Source: Sphingobium vermicomposti
Lineage (GTDB): Bacteria; Pseudomonadota; Alphaproteobacteria; Sphingomonadales; Sphingomonadaceae
Assembly (NCBI RefSeq): GCF_011762025.1
Contig: NZ_JAASQR010000001.1
Span: forward strand, 682,001 to 746,000
DNA length: 64,000 nt
Reading direction: 5' to 3'
A model generated the notes under the pieces. That model did no database searches. It was not told where the DNA came from and worked only from the letters and a program-made list of their open reading frames with translations. Position numbers and translations under genes: made by a program. Positions 1-8,718 of this stretch are shown here, one piece after another (position 1 is the first letter of the stretch; each line of letters begins with the position of its first letter).

Positions 1-1
1 C

Positions 2-640
2 GAATATATGACCGAACGCTGCCGCGCGCTTGGCATCGACAACAACAGCCGCATCGTCGTCTATGACAATAGCCCGACGCACAGCGCGGCGCGTGGCTGG
101 TGGATGATGCGCCTTTATGGCGTGGGCGCGTCAGCCTCCATTCTGGACGGCGGCATGCCCAAATGGCTGGCCGAAGGAAGACCGGTGGAGAGCGGCTGGC
201 CCGTCGTCCCGCGCGGAAACGCCGTCGCGCGCCGCGCCGAAGGGCAGGTGCGAACCAAGGAAGATCTGCTCGCCAACCTGCAGGGCGGACCGGCGCAAAT
301 CGTCGATGCCCGCAGCGCCGCCCGCTTTTCCGGGGAGGATAAGGAACCACGTCCGGGCATGGCGTCGGGCCATATTCCCGGCTCGCGCAACATTCCGTCA
401 TCCACTCTGTTCAAATCCGACAACAGCATGAAGACAGGGGATGAATTGCGCCGCCTGTTTGCGGATGCGGGCGTCGATTTCGACCGGCCCGTGATCACCA
501 GCTGCGGCAGCGGGGTAACAGCCGCTATCCTGCTCGCGGGACTGGAGATTCTGGGTAAGACCGACGTCACCCTTTATGACGGCAGCTGGTCTGAATGGGG
601 TCTGGACCCGGCCACGCCCAAGGCGGTGGGACTGGCATGA
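2..640 (+). CDS. 3-mercaptopyruvate-type sulfurtransferase (5' end outside window)
   Basis: This is a two-domain rhodanese protein that moves sulfane sulfur from a thiol donor such as 3-mercaptopyruvate to an acceptor. The reading frame is open to the left edge, so the true start lies upstream; 212 residues are visible. The second rhodanese domain carries the active-site loop CGSGVTA, with the catalytic Cys codon at 503-505. A small neutral loop of this kind is typical of mercaptopyruvate sulfurtransferases; thiosulfate rhodaneses have a Cys-Arg-Lys-type loop. The stop overlaps the next start (ATGA at 637-640), so translation is probably coupled to the cystathionine lyase gene. Substrate is inferred from the loop only. 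Confidence 0.85.
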   Translation, partial: EYMTERCRALGIDNNSRIVVYDNSPTHSAARGWWMMRLYGVGASASILDGGMPKWLAEGRPVESGWPVVPRGNAVARRAEGQVRTKEDLLANLQGGPAQIVDARSAARFSGEDKEPRPGMASGHIPGSRNIPSSTLFKSDNSMKTGDELRRLFADAGVDFDRPVITSCGSGVTAAILLAGLEILGKTDVTLYDGSWSEWGLDPATPKAVGLA

Positions 641-1860
641 CCAGCAGGGGTAGCGGCAAGGACGGGCGGCGACCGCTCACCAAGCTGGCGCAAGCCGGGC
701 GGAAACCCGAATGGACCAGCATGCCCGACCAGCCCGGCGGCATCGTCAACCCGCCGATCTGGCGCGCATCGACAATCCTTTACGAAGACGTCGCCCATCT
801 GCGCAAGGCAGCGGGGGCAAGCACGCATGAGCGGCTCTTTTACGGGCGGAAGGGCACGCCCACGGCATGGAGCCTGGCCGATGCCCTGACGGAGATGGAG
901 CCGGGCGCGGAGGGCACCATGCTTTTCCCGTCGGGCGTGGCGGCGATTGCCTGCGCGCTGATGGCCGTGCTGAAACCGGGCGACCAGCTGCTGATGGTCG
1001 ACAGCGCCTATGATCCCACGCGCAATTTCTGCGAACAGATGCTGCGGCCACTCGGCATAGAAACCGTCTATTACGACCCGACAATCGGTGCTGACATCGC
1101 CGACCTTGTCACCAGCGATACCCGCGCCATCTTTCTGGAAAGCCCCGGCAGCCTCACCTTCGAAGTGCAGGACATTCCCGCCATCACCGCCCTCGCCAGG
1201 GAAAGGGGCATCGTCACCCTGCTGGACAATACATGGGCGACGCCGCTCTTCTTCCCGGCCCTTTCGCACGGCGTCGATGTGTCGATCCTGGCCTGCACCA
1301 AATATATTGTCGGCCATAGCGACGTGATGATGGGGTCCATCACCGCGACGCCCGCGCTCCTGCCGGCCATCCGCCGGTCGGCCTATCTGTTCGGACAGAT
1401 GACCAGCCCCGACGACGCATGGCTGGCCTCACGCGGATTGCGGACATTGGGCGTCCGCCTCCTGCAACATCAGGACAGCGCGCTGACGGTCGCCAACTGG
1501 CTGGCGGACCAGGCCGACGTGGCGCGTGTGCTCCACCCCGCTTTGCCATCCTGCCCCGGCCACGATCTGTGGCGGCGCGATTTTACCGGCTCCAGCGGCC
1601 TTTTCAGCTTCGTTCTGAAGGGCGGCGACGAACAGGCCCGTGCGGCGCTGATCGATGGCCTTACCCATTTCGGCATCGGCTATAGCTGGGGCGGCTTCGA
1701 AAGCCTTGCCCTGCCAGTCGATCCCGCGCGCCACCGCACAGCGACCCAATGGGCAGCAGAAGGCCCCGTCGTTCGCCTCAATATCGGGCTGGAAGACCCA
1801 GCCGACCTCATCGCCGACCTGGATCAGGGCCTGGCCCGGTTTCGCGCGGTGCGTGGATGA
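637..1860 (+). CDS. metC: cystathionine beta-lyase
   Basis: This is a PLP-dependent Cys/Met-metabolism enzyme of 407 residues. It is expected to split cystathionine into homocysteine, pyruvate and ammonia in the cytoplasm. The fold-type I signature is present, with the Schiff-base lysine at residue 222 in the ACTKYIVGHSD segment. I chose the ATG at 637 because it overlaps the previous stop as ATGA and begins MTSRGSGKDG; an upstream in-frame start at 595 lies inside the sulfurtransferase gene. The downstream channel gene overlaps in the same way. Gamma-synthase or other C-S lyase activity cannot be excluded from sequence alone, but the short alphaproteobacterial form fits MetC. Confidence 0.85.
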   Translation: MTSRGSGKDGRRPLTKLAQAGRKPEWTSMPDQPGGIVNPPIWRASTILYEDVAHLRKAAGASTHERLFYGRKGTPTAWSLADALTEMEPGAEGTMLFPSGVAAIACALMAVLKPGDQLLMVDSAYDPTRNFCEQMLRPLGIETVYYDPTIGADIADLVTSDTRAIFLESPGSLTFEVQDIPAITALARERGIVTLLDNTWATPLFFPALSHGVDVSILACTKYIVGHSDVMMGSITATPALLPAIRRSAYLFGQMTSPDDAWLASRGLRTLGVRLLQHQDSALTVANWLADQADVARVLHPALPSCPGHDLWRRDFTGSSGLFSFVLKGGDEQARAALIDGLTHFGIGYSWGGFESLALPVDPARHRTATQWAAEGPVVRLNIGLEDPADLIADLDQGLARFRAVRG

Positions 1861-3122
1861 TGACGGGGCTGCCCGACCTGCTGGCGCTGTTGCCCGGTGA
1901 CCGGGCGATCGTGCATCCGCTGGTGGCGCTGGCGCTCGCGACCCTCGTCTATCTGGCCGCCGATGGCCTGGCCCATATCGCCGCCGCACGCCTCCGCCGC
2001 CGCTTCACCTCGCTGGGCGAAGCGCTGGACGGGCATCTTCGCCCCATATTGCGCCATGCTTTGGCTGGCGGACTGCTCGCGATCTGCGTGGCCCTATGGC
2101 CTGCGGACGGGCTGGCCCATCTGATCCTGGGTGGAGCGCTGGCGCTGGCCATGGCGCTGCTGGCCTGGCACATCCTGCGCAGCCTCGCCATTCCGCAACC
2201 GGCGGCCGTCCCGCTCGTCCTGCTGCTGTTCGTCATGGTCCTGTCGGGCAGCAGCGGCGGCTTCGCCCCCGTTGCGGACATGCTGGACGAAATCGGCATC
2301 GACCTTGGCAAGCGCCGCATCACCCTGCTCGGCATTTTCAGCATGGCGGCGATCTGCGTCGCCCTGTTCGCGGCGGTGCGCCTGGCCAACCGGCTGGTGG
2401 CGCGCAGCATCGCCCATACCCAGGGGCTGGACCCCACGCAAAAGCTGCTCGCGCAAAAGCTGGGCGCCATCGGTGCCATAGTCGTCGCCTTTTTCGTGGG
2501 CATCGACCTTCTGGGCATCGATCTGACCGCCTTCACCGTTTTTTCAGGCGCGCTGGGCCTAGCGGTCGGCTTCGGCCTGCAAAAGACTTTCGGCAACCTG
2601 ATCGCAGGCATCATCCTGCTGATGGACCGCTCCATCAAACCGGGGGACATCATCGTCGTCGGCGAAAGCTTTGGCTGGGTGAACAAGATCGGCGTGCGCG
2701 CCGTGTCAGTGATCACGCGCGACGGCAAGGAACATCTGATCCCAAACGAAAATCTGATGACGCAGGAGGTTGAGAACTGGTCCTATTCGGACCGCAACGT
2801 CCGCGTGCGGATTCCCGTGGGCGTCGGTTTTGACAGCGATCTTCAGCTTGCCCAGCAACTCATGTTGCGCGCGGCACAGGAAAGCCCCCGCGTGCTGCGC
2901 AATCCCAAGCCCAATGTCTGGCTGACCGCCTTTGGCGAAAACCGCGTCGAACATGACATATTGGTGTGGATCAGCGACCCTGAAAGCGGCGTCGGCAACG
3001 TCAGGTCGGACGTCCTCAACCGGCTGTGGCTGCTGTTCAAGGAAAATGACATCACCATCCCCTATCCACAGCGCGTCCTGCACCAGGCCGATGGCACGGT
3101 ACCCTCTGCTGAGCGGGCCTGA
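1857..3122 (+). CDS. MscS-family mechanosensitive ion channel
   Basis: This is an inner-membrane channel of 421 residues with several hydrophobic helices in its first half, followed by an MscS pore-lining helix and beta domain. The GLAVGFGLQKTFGNLIAG stretch and the following DRSIKPGDIIVVGESFGWV are diagnostic of the family. It would open on membrane tension to release solutes during osmotic downshock. The start is ATG 1857, which overlaps the metC stop (ATGA) and is immediately followed by a second ATG. A longer frame starting at 1749 would lie inside metC and is not used. The channel is the third gene of a translationally coupled trio, an odd partner for sulfur metabolism. Confidence 0.88.
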   Translation: MMTGLPDLLALLPGDRAIVHPLVALALATLVYLAADGLAHIAAARLRRRFTSLGEALDGHLRPILRHALAGGLLAICVALWPADGLAHLILGGALALAMALLAWHILRSLAIPQPAAVPLVLLLFVMVLSGSSGGFAPVADMLDEIGIDLGKRRITLLGIFSMAAICVALFAAVRLANRLVARSIAHTQGLDPTQKLLAQKLGAIGAIVVAFFVGIDLLGIDLTAFTVFSGALGLAVGFGLQKTFGNLIAGIILLMDRSIKPGDIIVVGESFGWVNKIGVRAVSVITRDGKEHLIPNENLMTQEVENWSYSDRNVRVRIPVGVGFDSDLQLAQQLMLRAAQESPRVLRNPKPNVWLTAFGENRVEHDILVWISDPESGVGNVRSDVLNRLWLLFKENDITIPYPQRVLHQADGTVPSAERA

Positions 3123-3203
3123 CCAAGACCCTATCGACCCGCGCCTCTTTTCTCCGCCGCTTTACGGGTCGCCGAACCCGGCTTGCCGCTCTATATATAG
3201 CCC

Positions 3204-3716
3204 ATGTCGCCCATGCTTTTGCTGCTCATCTTTCTCGCCACGCTCGCCGCGATGGAAGGCTTCGCCTACGTCATGCACCGATGGGTGATGCACGGCCCCG
3301 GCTGGTTCCTGCATGCCAGCCATCATCGGCCACGTCCCGGAATGTGGGAGGCGAACGACCTTTATTTCGTGATCTTTGCCCTGCCCTCCATCCTGCTGTT
3401 GCTGGGTGGGGTGCAATGGGACTGGGGTTCATGGGCAACCGCCTGTGGCGCAGGGATCGCAGCCTATGGCATGATCTATCTTGGCTTCCACGACATCATT
3501 GTCCATCGCCGCATGACGCACCGCTATGTCCCCCGCTCCCGCTATATGAAGCGGATCGTGCAGGCCCATCGGCTGCATCACGCGGTCGGCACCCGGCTGG
3601 GATGTGTCAGCTTCGGCTTCCTCGTCGCGCCGCGCCCGGAACAGCTGAAACGCGAACTCGCCCGCAGCGGAGCCGCGATCCGAAAAGCCCCTGATTACGA
3701 AAAAACCGAAGCCTAA
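3204..3716 (+). CDS. crtZ: beta-carotene 3-hydroxylase (CrtZ type)
   Basis: This is a membrane-bound di-iron hydroxylase of 170 residues that adds 3-hydroxyl groups to the beta-rings of beta-carotene, giving cryptoxanthin and then zeaxanthin. The histidine clusters of the fatty-acid-hydroxylase superfamily are all visible: HRWVMH at residues 25-30, HASHH at 37-41, HDIIVHRRMTHR near 97-108 and HRLHH near 118. Hydrophobic helices surround them. Length matches the family. It stands alone, about 25 kb from crtY-crtI-crtB, and its 3' end overlaps the convergent methyltransferase gene by four bases. The start could also be the fourth codon, ATG 3213. Confidence 0.92.
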   Translation: MSPMLLLLIFLATLAAMEGFAYVMHRWVMHGPGWFLHASHHRPRPGMWEANDLYFVIFALPSILLLLGGVQWDWGSWATACGAGIAAYGMIYLGFHDIIVHRRMTHRYVPRSRYMKRIVQAHRLHHAVGTRLGCVSFGFLVAPRPEQLKRELARSGAAIRKAPDYEKTEA

Positions 3717-4582
3717 CGCTTCCAGCGCGCCCAAATCGCCGTGGGCAGCAACAGCCCCCGCGCCTCTTCCCGCACAGCCAGTTCACCCGCCTCGACCGTG
3801 CCTGGCAGGTCGGCAAAGGCCTGCCGCACAAGCTCCCCGATCGCGAGCGCGGACATGCGCACGGCATAGACCGTCAGGAACAGAAAACGGCTGTCGGCGT
3901 CCAGAAGCTGGCGGCAATTGGAAATAAGCCCCGGCAAATCCTCTTCCAGCCGCCAGACCTCCCCATCGGGGCCACGGCCATATTTTGGCGGGTCGAGCAA
4001 AATGCCGTCATAACGCCGCCCGCGCCGCACTTCGCGGCTCACAAATTTCGCCGCATCATCGACGATCCAGCGGACCGGCTTGTCCTCCAGCCCTGATGCA
4101 GCCGCATTGTCCCGCGCCTGCGCCACCGATTTCTTGGACGCATCAACATGCACCATCTGCGCGCCCGCCGCAGCCATCGCCAGCGTGCCGACGCCCGTAT
4201 AGCCAAACAGGTTCATGACCTGCGGATCGGGCTTGTCCGAAACCTGATCGCGCATCCAGTTCCAGACCGGCGCCATGTCGGGAAAGAAGCCGAGGTGGCG
4301 AAACGGCGTGCAACTGGCCTGAAAGCTCACTTCGTTCCAGCGCAGCGGCCAACCACGCGGCGGCACCGGCTGGTTATGCACCCAGCGGCCACCGCCATCC
4401 TCATCGGCCCCCGGAACAAACTCGCCATCCGCGCGCCAGTCCGACCCCGCCGGAGCCCACATCGCCTGCGGCTCAGGCCGGATGAAGCGAAAGCGGCCAT
4501 AGCGCTCCAGCTTGCGGCCATGCCCCGAATCGATCAGCCCATAGTCTGGCCATGGCTCGCCAATGAGTGTCTGCAGGTTCAT
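3713..4582 (-). CDS. class I SAM-dependent methyltransferase
   Basis: This is a 289-residue methyltransferase of the RlmI/RlmK-like type. The SAM-binding motif appears as NLFGYTGVGTLAMAAAGA, followed by an acidic strand end (VHVDASKKSV) and the LLDPPKYGRG motif IV that marks nucleic-acid base methyltransferases. A ribosomal RNA cytosine or guanine is the likely substrate, but the PUA-like N-terminal domain of RlmI is not obvious, so the target is open. Its start overlaps the thrC stop by four bases, so it is the last gene of the minus-strand DUF983-SURF1-thrC run. Confidence 0.8.
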   Translation of the reverse strand: MNLQTLIGEPWPDYGLIDSGHGRKLERYGRFRFIRPEPQAMWAPAGSDWRADGEFVPGADEDGGGRWVHNQPVPPRGWPLRWNEVSFQASCTPFRHLGFFPDMAPVWNWMRDQVSDKPDPQVMNLFGYTGVGTLAMAAAGAQMVHVDASKKSVAQARDNAAASGLEDKPVRWIVDDAAKFVSREVRRGRRYDGILLDPPKYGRGPDGEVWRLEEDLPGLISNCRQLLDADSRFLFLTVYAVRMSALAIGELVRQAFADLPGTVEAGELAVREEARGLLLPTAIWARWKR

Positions 4583-5979
4583 GCCCGCGGCGTGGCGCGC
4601 TCCGCGACATAGGCGGTCACGGCCTCAAATGTTCCGGGCAGCTTGGCGCAGGCCTCCTCACGCGAAAACAGGTCGCCCATGCGCGGCGGCAGCGGCGGGC
4701 GGATGCCCATCGCCCGCTCGACCGCATCCCGGAACTTGGCCGGGTGCGCCGTCGCCAGCGTCACCACCGGAATGCTGGGGTCCAGCTCCATCGTGCGCGC
4801 GGCGGCCAGGCCGATCGCCGTATGCGGATCGATCACCTGGCCCGCGGCGTCGAACGCCCAGCGGATGGCCATGTTCATGCCATCGCCATCGACGCGCGCC
4901 GATGCGAACAACTCACCAGCCCCGGCGCGCTGGGCATTGGTCAGGCGCATCGCGCGACTGGTTTCAAACCCCTTCATCTGCTCCGCCAGCGCAACGCCGT
5001 CGCGCCCCCCCGCTGTGAACAAAAGGCGTTCGAAATTGGAGCTGATCTGGATATCCATGCTGGGCGTCGCGGTCTGCACGACCTGACCCTGGCTATAGTC
5101 GCCCTCTGTCAGAGCGCGATGTAGGATGTCGTTGACGTTGGTGGCCACCATCAGCTTGGCGACAGGCAGGCCCATGCGCGCCGCGACATAGCCAGCGAAC
5201 ACGTCGCCGAAATTACCGGTCGGCACGGAAAAGGCCACGGGCCGCTCTGGCGCGCCCAGACGGACAGCCGCGTAGAAATAATAAACGACCTGCGCCATCA
5301 ACCGCGCCCAGTTGATGCTGTTCACCGCCGACAGGTTGAATCGCTTGGAAAAGGCGGCGTCGTTGAACATCGCCTTCACCAGCGACTGCGCATCGTCGAA
5401 ACTGCCTTCGATGGCGATATTGTGCACATTGGGCGCGCGCACCGTCGTCATCTGTCGGCGCTGAACGTCGGATACCCGACCTTCAGGATGCAACATGAAT
5501 ATGTCGATCTTCTCGCGCCCGGCGACGGCGTCGATTGCGGCGGACCCCGTGTCGCCAGAGGTTGCGCCGACGATCGTCAAGTGATCATCGCGGCGGGACA
5601 GGAAACGTTCGAACAGCTGGCCCAGCAGCTGCAGCGCGACATCCTTGAACGCCAGCGTCGGGCCGTGAAACAGTTCGAGCAGCCAGTTGCGGTGGTCGAG
5701 TTGGACCAGAGGCGTCACGGCCTGATGGCTGAACCGTCCGTAAGCGGCGGTGCACAGTTCCCGCAGCTCGTCCTCGCTCAGCGATCCGGCGACATAGGGG
5801 GCCATGACGCGCACGGCGGTTTCGACATAGGACAGGCCCGCGAGCGCGCGGATATCGTCGGCTGAAAAGCTCGGCCAGCTTTCAGGGACGTACAGCCCGC
5901 CGTCGGGCGCCAGCCCAGCCAGCGTCACATCTTCGAAACCCCGCGCAGGCGCGCTTCCCCTGGTGCTCACATATTGCAT
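4579..5979 (-). CDS. thrC: threonine synthase
   Basis: This PLP enzyme of 466 residues converts O-phosphohomoserine to threonine, the last step of threonine synthesis. The N-terminal MQYVSTRG start, the FHGPTLAFKDVALQLLG segment with the PLP lysine, and GATSGDTGSAAI (phosphate-binding) are characteristic of the bacterial class that starts directly with this motif. ATG 5979 is preferred over the upstream in-frame start at 6012 because family members begin at MxYxSTRG. It lies 44 bases after SURF1 and overlaps the methyltransferase gene, so it is probably transcribed with the oxidase-assembly genes. Confidence 0.94.
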   Translation of the reverse strand: MQYVSTRGSAPARGFEDVTLAGLAPDGGLYVPESWPSFSADDIRALAGLSYVETAVRVMAPYVAGSLSEDELRELCTAAYGRFSHQAVTPLVQLDHRNWLLELFHGPTLAFKDVALQLLGQLFERFLSRRDDHLTIVGATSGDTGSAAIDAVAGREKIDIFMLHPEGRVSDVQRRQMTTVRAPNVHNIAIEGSFDDAQSLVKAMFNDAAFSKRFNLSAVNSINWARLMAQVVYYFYAAVRLGAPERPVAFSVPTGNFGDVFAGYVAARMGLPVAKLMVATNVNDILHRALTEGDYSQGQVVQTATPSMDIQISSNFERLLFTAGGRDGVALAEQMKGFETSRAMRLTNAQRAGAGELFASARVDGDGMNMAIRWAFDAAGQVIDPHTAIGLAAARTMELDPSIPVVTLATAHPAKFRDAVERAMGIRPPLPPRMGDLFSREEACAKLPGTFEAVTAYVAERATPRA

Positions 5980-6023
5980 GATGGGAAAGCGCGGTAGCGG
6001 CGCAGCGGCCATGGAGCAAGTAT

Positions 6024-6662
6024 TTACGACGGGCGGGGCGGCGGGACGCGCTTACGCACCGCCAGCAGGTAGATGATGGCGGCCACGGCGGCGAAGAAGA
6101 ACCATTGCACCGCATAGGCCAGATGATTGTTCGGAACGTCCGCCGCGCTGGGCGGCGCGACCGCCTTCAGGCCAACGGGCGGCTGCTCTGCGATCAGCAT
6201 CGGCCTCAGCGGTAAGGCATTTCCTGCCGTCCGTGACAGCAGCGATCGATGGTCTGGCTCCTGCGAAATCCAGCCGCGTACCTGGCCGCCGGTCCAATCC
6301 GGCTTCAGGTCCGGCTTCTGCCCGACGCCGATCGCCACCAATGCGCCGGGACCTTCGGCTCCGGTCGCGCACTCTGCCAGATAGCGGTAGCCCGTCGATC
6401 CGTCAGCGGCCCGGCCTGCCTCCGTGCGCCACCCGGTCACGCGAATACATTGCACCGAAGACCGGCGAAACAACAGATCGGGCGGAACCGGCGCCATGAC
6501 CGGATAGCTGATGGACGGTTTCGCTGGATTCGCGGCTGCCAGGGCGAGCATCGCTTCCTTTTCGCCGCGCCGCTCCAACTGCCATACGCCCAGGGCAATC
6601 ATCACCGCGATGGCTACCACCACGATCAGGGTCGGAATGAGGGGAAGCCGCATCCGCGTCAT
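6024..6662 (-). CDS. SURF1-family cytochrome oxidase assembly protein
   Basis: This inner-membrane protein of 212 residues helps insert haem a into cytochrome c oxidase subunit I. The N-terminal helix (LIPTLIVVVAIAVMIALGVWQLERR) carries the conserved GxWQxxR signature, and a second helix near the C terminus (YAVQWFFFAAVAAIIYLLAV) gives the usual two-helix hairpin topology with a periplasmic domain between. The start overlaps the DUF983 stop (6659-6662). It sits just downstream of the cta operon, in line with the role in oxidase biogenesis. ATG 6653 is an alternative start. Confidence 0.9.
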   Translation of the reverse strand: MTRMRLPLIPTLIVVVAIAVMIALGVWQLERRGEKEAMLALAAANPAKPSISYPVMAPVPPDLLFRRSSVQCIRVTGWRTEAGRAADGSTGYRYLAECATGAEGPGALVAIGVGQKPDLKPDWTGGQVRGWISQEPDHRSLLSRTAGNALPLRPMLIAEQPPVGLKAVAPPSAADVPNNHLAYAVQWFFFAAVAAIIYLLAVRKRVPPPRPS

Positions 6663-7054
6663 GAGCGCTTTTCCTTCACGATCCGCCCTTCACGCGCCTT
6701 GTTACGATATTCCAGAGTGAGGAGCGCGCCCTTCGCCACCCGAAGGCTTCCAACCACCGCCGCCACCGTCAGCGGCGTCCAAAGCAGCATATGGACCCAG
6801 AGCGGCGGATGAAATTTCAGTTCCACCGACAGCGCCAGCCCCACCATCACCGCCCCGACGATCAGGGTCAGGAAGGCCGCCGGTCCATCGCCCACGTTAA
6901 ACTGGCCATAGTCCAGGTCGCATTGGCGACAATGGGGCGAAAATCCTATCGGCCCGGCGAACATCGTCGCCGCTCCGCATCGGGGGCAGCTTCCCCGCGC
7001 TGCCGCGACGATCAACGGGATTGGAGGATGCGCGACCGGTTCTGACGATGTCAT
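6659..7054 (-). CDS. DUF983 family membrane protein
   Basis: This is a 131-residue protein with two CxxC-type pairs near its N terminus (CPRCGAATMF and CRQCDLDYG), looking like a small zinc ribbon, followed by two hydrophobic helices. Members of this family are regularly found between cytochrome oxidase subunit III and SURF1 in alphaproteobacteria, as here; the biochemical role is not known. It begins about 80 bases after ctaE, beyond a strong terminator hairpin, so it may have its own promoter or depend on read-through. Confidence 0.85.
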   Translation of the reverse strand: MTSSEPVAHPPIPLIVAAARGSCPRCGAATMFAGPIGFSPHCRQCDLDYGQFNVGDGPAAFLTLIVGAVMVGLALSVELKFHPPLWVHMLLWTPLTVAAVVGSLRVAKGALLTLEYRNKAREGRIVKEKRS

Positions 7055-7080
7055 GGCGCAGCCATAGCCTTGCGCGCCTT

Positions 7081-7111
7081 AAAAGAAAACGGCCGGTATG
7101 ACCCGGCCGTT
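7081..7111 (-). terminator. intrinsic terminator after ctaE
   Basis: A 9-bp perfect stem (AACGGCCGG / CCGGCCGTT at 7088-7096 and 7103-7111) with a six-base loop is followed on the minus strand by TTTTCTTTT. It lies 24 bases beyond the ctaE stop and separates the cta genes from DUF983-SURF1. Confidence 0.8.
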
Positions 7112-7134
7112 CGCTCTATCAATTTCCGCCGGGA

Positions 7135-7965
7135 TCAACCGCCGTGAAGGGGCGCGCCCCAGCCGCCCCACACATAGATGGCGACGAACAGGAACAACCA
7201 GACCACATCAACGAAGTGCCAGTACCAGGCGGCAGCTTCGAACCCGAAATGCTGGCGCGGCGTGAAGTCGCCCTGATAGACGCGGATCAGGTTGACGATC
7301 AGGAAGATGGTGCCCACCAGCACGTGGAAACCGTGGAAGCCGGTCGCCATGTAGAAGGCCGAGCTATACGGGCTGCCGCCGAACGGGAACGGCGCATGCG
7401 CATATTCATAGGCCTGGATCGAGGAGAAAAGCAGACCCAGGATGACGGTCAGCCACAAGCCCTTCTTCAGCCCTTCGCGGTCGCCATGGATCAGCGCGTG
7501 GTGCGCCCAGGTCACGGTCGTGCCCGAACACAGCAGGATCAGCGTGTTGAGCAGCGGCAGCTCGAACGCGTTCATGACCTCGATGCCCTTTGACGGGAAC
7601 ATGCCTTCGATCGGTGCAAGCTGGCTCGGGAAAAGCGCGAAGTCGAAGAAGGACCAGAACCAGCCGACGAAGAACATGACTTCCGAAGCGATGAACAGGA
7701 TCATGCCATAACGCAGGTGCAGCTGGACCACAGGCGTATGGTCGCCCGCATGCGCTTCGGCGATCACATTCGCCCACCAGCTATACATGGTGAACAGCAC
7801 GCCTGCGACGCCGATGAAAAACACCCAGCCACCACCAGCGGGCATGGCATCGGGATGCATCCACATGATCGCGCCAAGGGCCATTACCAGCGCCGACATG
7901 GACCCGAAAAACGGCCAGATGCTGGGCGGGAGAATGTGATAATCGTGGTTCTTGGCGCCTGCCAT
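7135..7965 (-). CDS. ctaE: cytochrome c oxidase subunit III
   Basis: This 276-residue integral membrane protein is the third core subunit of the aa3-type terminal oxidase. It has seven predicted helices, the [18 protein letters not shown] segment with the conserved Glu, the [11 protein letters not shown] motif and the C-terminal [14 protein letters not shown] signature. ATG 7965 ([15 protein letters not shown]) is chosen over the upstream in-frame 8034 start because the latter lies inside ctaG and conserved homology begins at the HxYHxLPPSxWP motif. A GGGAAGAG stretch sits about 9 bases upstream as ribosome-binding site. Confidence 0.97.
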   Translation of the reverse strand: MAGAKNHDYHILPPSIWPFFGSMSALVMALGAIMWMHPDAMPAGGGWVFFIGVAGVLFTMYSWWANVIAEAHAGDHTPVVQLHLRYGMILFIASEVMFFVGWFWSFFDFALFPSQLAPIEGMFPSKGIEVMNAFELPLLNTLILLCSGTTVTWAHHALIHGDREGLKKGLWLTVILGLLFSSIQAYEYAHAPFPFGGSPYSSAFYMATGFHGFHVLVGTIFLIVNLIRVYQGDFTPRQHFGFEAAAWYWHFVDVVWLFLFVAIYVWGGWGAPLHGG

Positions 7966-8008
7966 GACGTGCTCTTCCCTGTTCGCAGTTCGCGTTATCG
8001 TGGTTGCC

Positions 8009-8587
8009 TTAGCTTGGCTTCTTGTCCTGCTCAACAGGATAGAAGGTGTAGCTCAGCGTAATTTCCTGGGTGTCCCGATTGTCCGGGTCCGCCAGAATCT
8101 TTGGATCGACATAATAGAGGACGGGCATCCTCACCTCTTCACCCGGCTTCAACGTCTGCTGGGTGAAGCAGAAACACTGAATTTTCGTGAAATAGGCACC
8201 GGCCTGCGTCGGCGTCACGTTGAAGCTCGCCGTACCGGTCACCGGCTTGTCCGACATGTTCTTCGCGACAAAAATGGCCATGTCGCGCGCGCCCACGGTG
8301 ACGGTGTCGGTGCGATGCTCCGGGTAGAATTGCCACGGCATGCCGGGCTGGACGTTGGAATCGAAACGAATCGACATATTATGGCCGACCGCCGCGCGGA
8401 CATTGACGTCGCCCGACGCCCGTTGGGTCGTGCCGCCAAAGCCGGTCTGCTGGCAGAATATGCGGTAAAGCGGCACCGATGCGAAGCCCAGTCCCAGCAT
8501 GGCCGCGCCCACCGCCGCCATCGTGATCAACGTGCGCCGATTGCGGCGATCGCGATCAAATGGTGAGGGTGGCAGTGCGACAGCCAT
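8009..8587 (-). CDS. ctaG: cytochrome c oxidase assembly protein CtaG/Cox11
   Basis: This is a 192-residue copper chaperone that delivers copper to the CuB site of subunit I. It has one N-terminal membrane anchor, [18 protein letters not shown] just after it, and the copper-binding CFCF motif ([12 protein letters not shown]) followed by the MPVLYYVDP strand. Cytosolic N terminus and periplasmic beta-domain are the family topology. ATG 8587 overlaps the stop of the preceding 43-residue gene as TGATG, a sign of translational coupling; a GTG one codon earlier is also in frame. Confidence 0.95.
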   Translation of the reverse strand: MAVALPPSPFDRDRRNRRTLITMAAVGAAMLGLGFASVPLYRIFCQQTGFGGTTQRASGDVNVRAAVGHNMSIRFDSNVQPGMPWQFYPEHRTDTVTVGARDMAIFVAKNMSDKPVTGTASFNVTPTQAGAYFTKIQCFCFTQQTLKPGEEVRMPVLYYVDPKILADPDNRDTQEITLSYTFYPVEQDKKPS

Positions 8588-8718
8588 CACTCCGCCCCGC
8601 CAATCTTGGCGATGGTGATCGCATAGAACAATATCACCAGCGCCCCCAGCAGCAGACCGGTCAGGATGGCACGGGATTTCTGGCGGCTACGCACCTGTTC
8701 GTCCTCCTCCGGCGTCAT
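8587..8718 (-). CDS. 43-residue single-helix membrane protein between ctaB and ctaG (CoxF-like position)
   Basis: This small gene encodes [20 protein letters not shown] followed by a hydrophobic helix ([17 protein letters not shown]) and ends KIGGAE. It overlaps ctaB at its start (ATGA, 8715-8718) and ctaG at its end (TGATG, 8585-8589), so both junctions point to a genuinely translated gene. The charged cytoplasmic N terminus and single helix resemble the tiny CoxF-type proteins found at this place in alphaproteobacterial oxidase operons. I cannot assign a biochemical role; a structural or assembly helper of the oxidase is an inference from position. Confidence 0.8.
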   Translation of the reverse strand: MTPEEDEQVRSRQKSRAILTGLLLGALVILFYAITIAKIGGAE

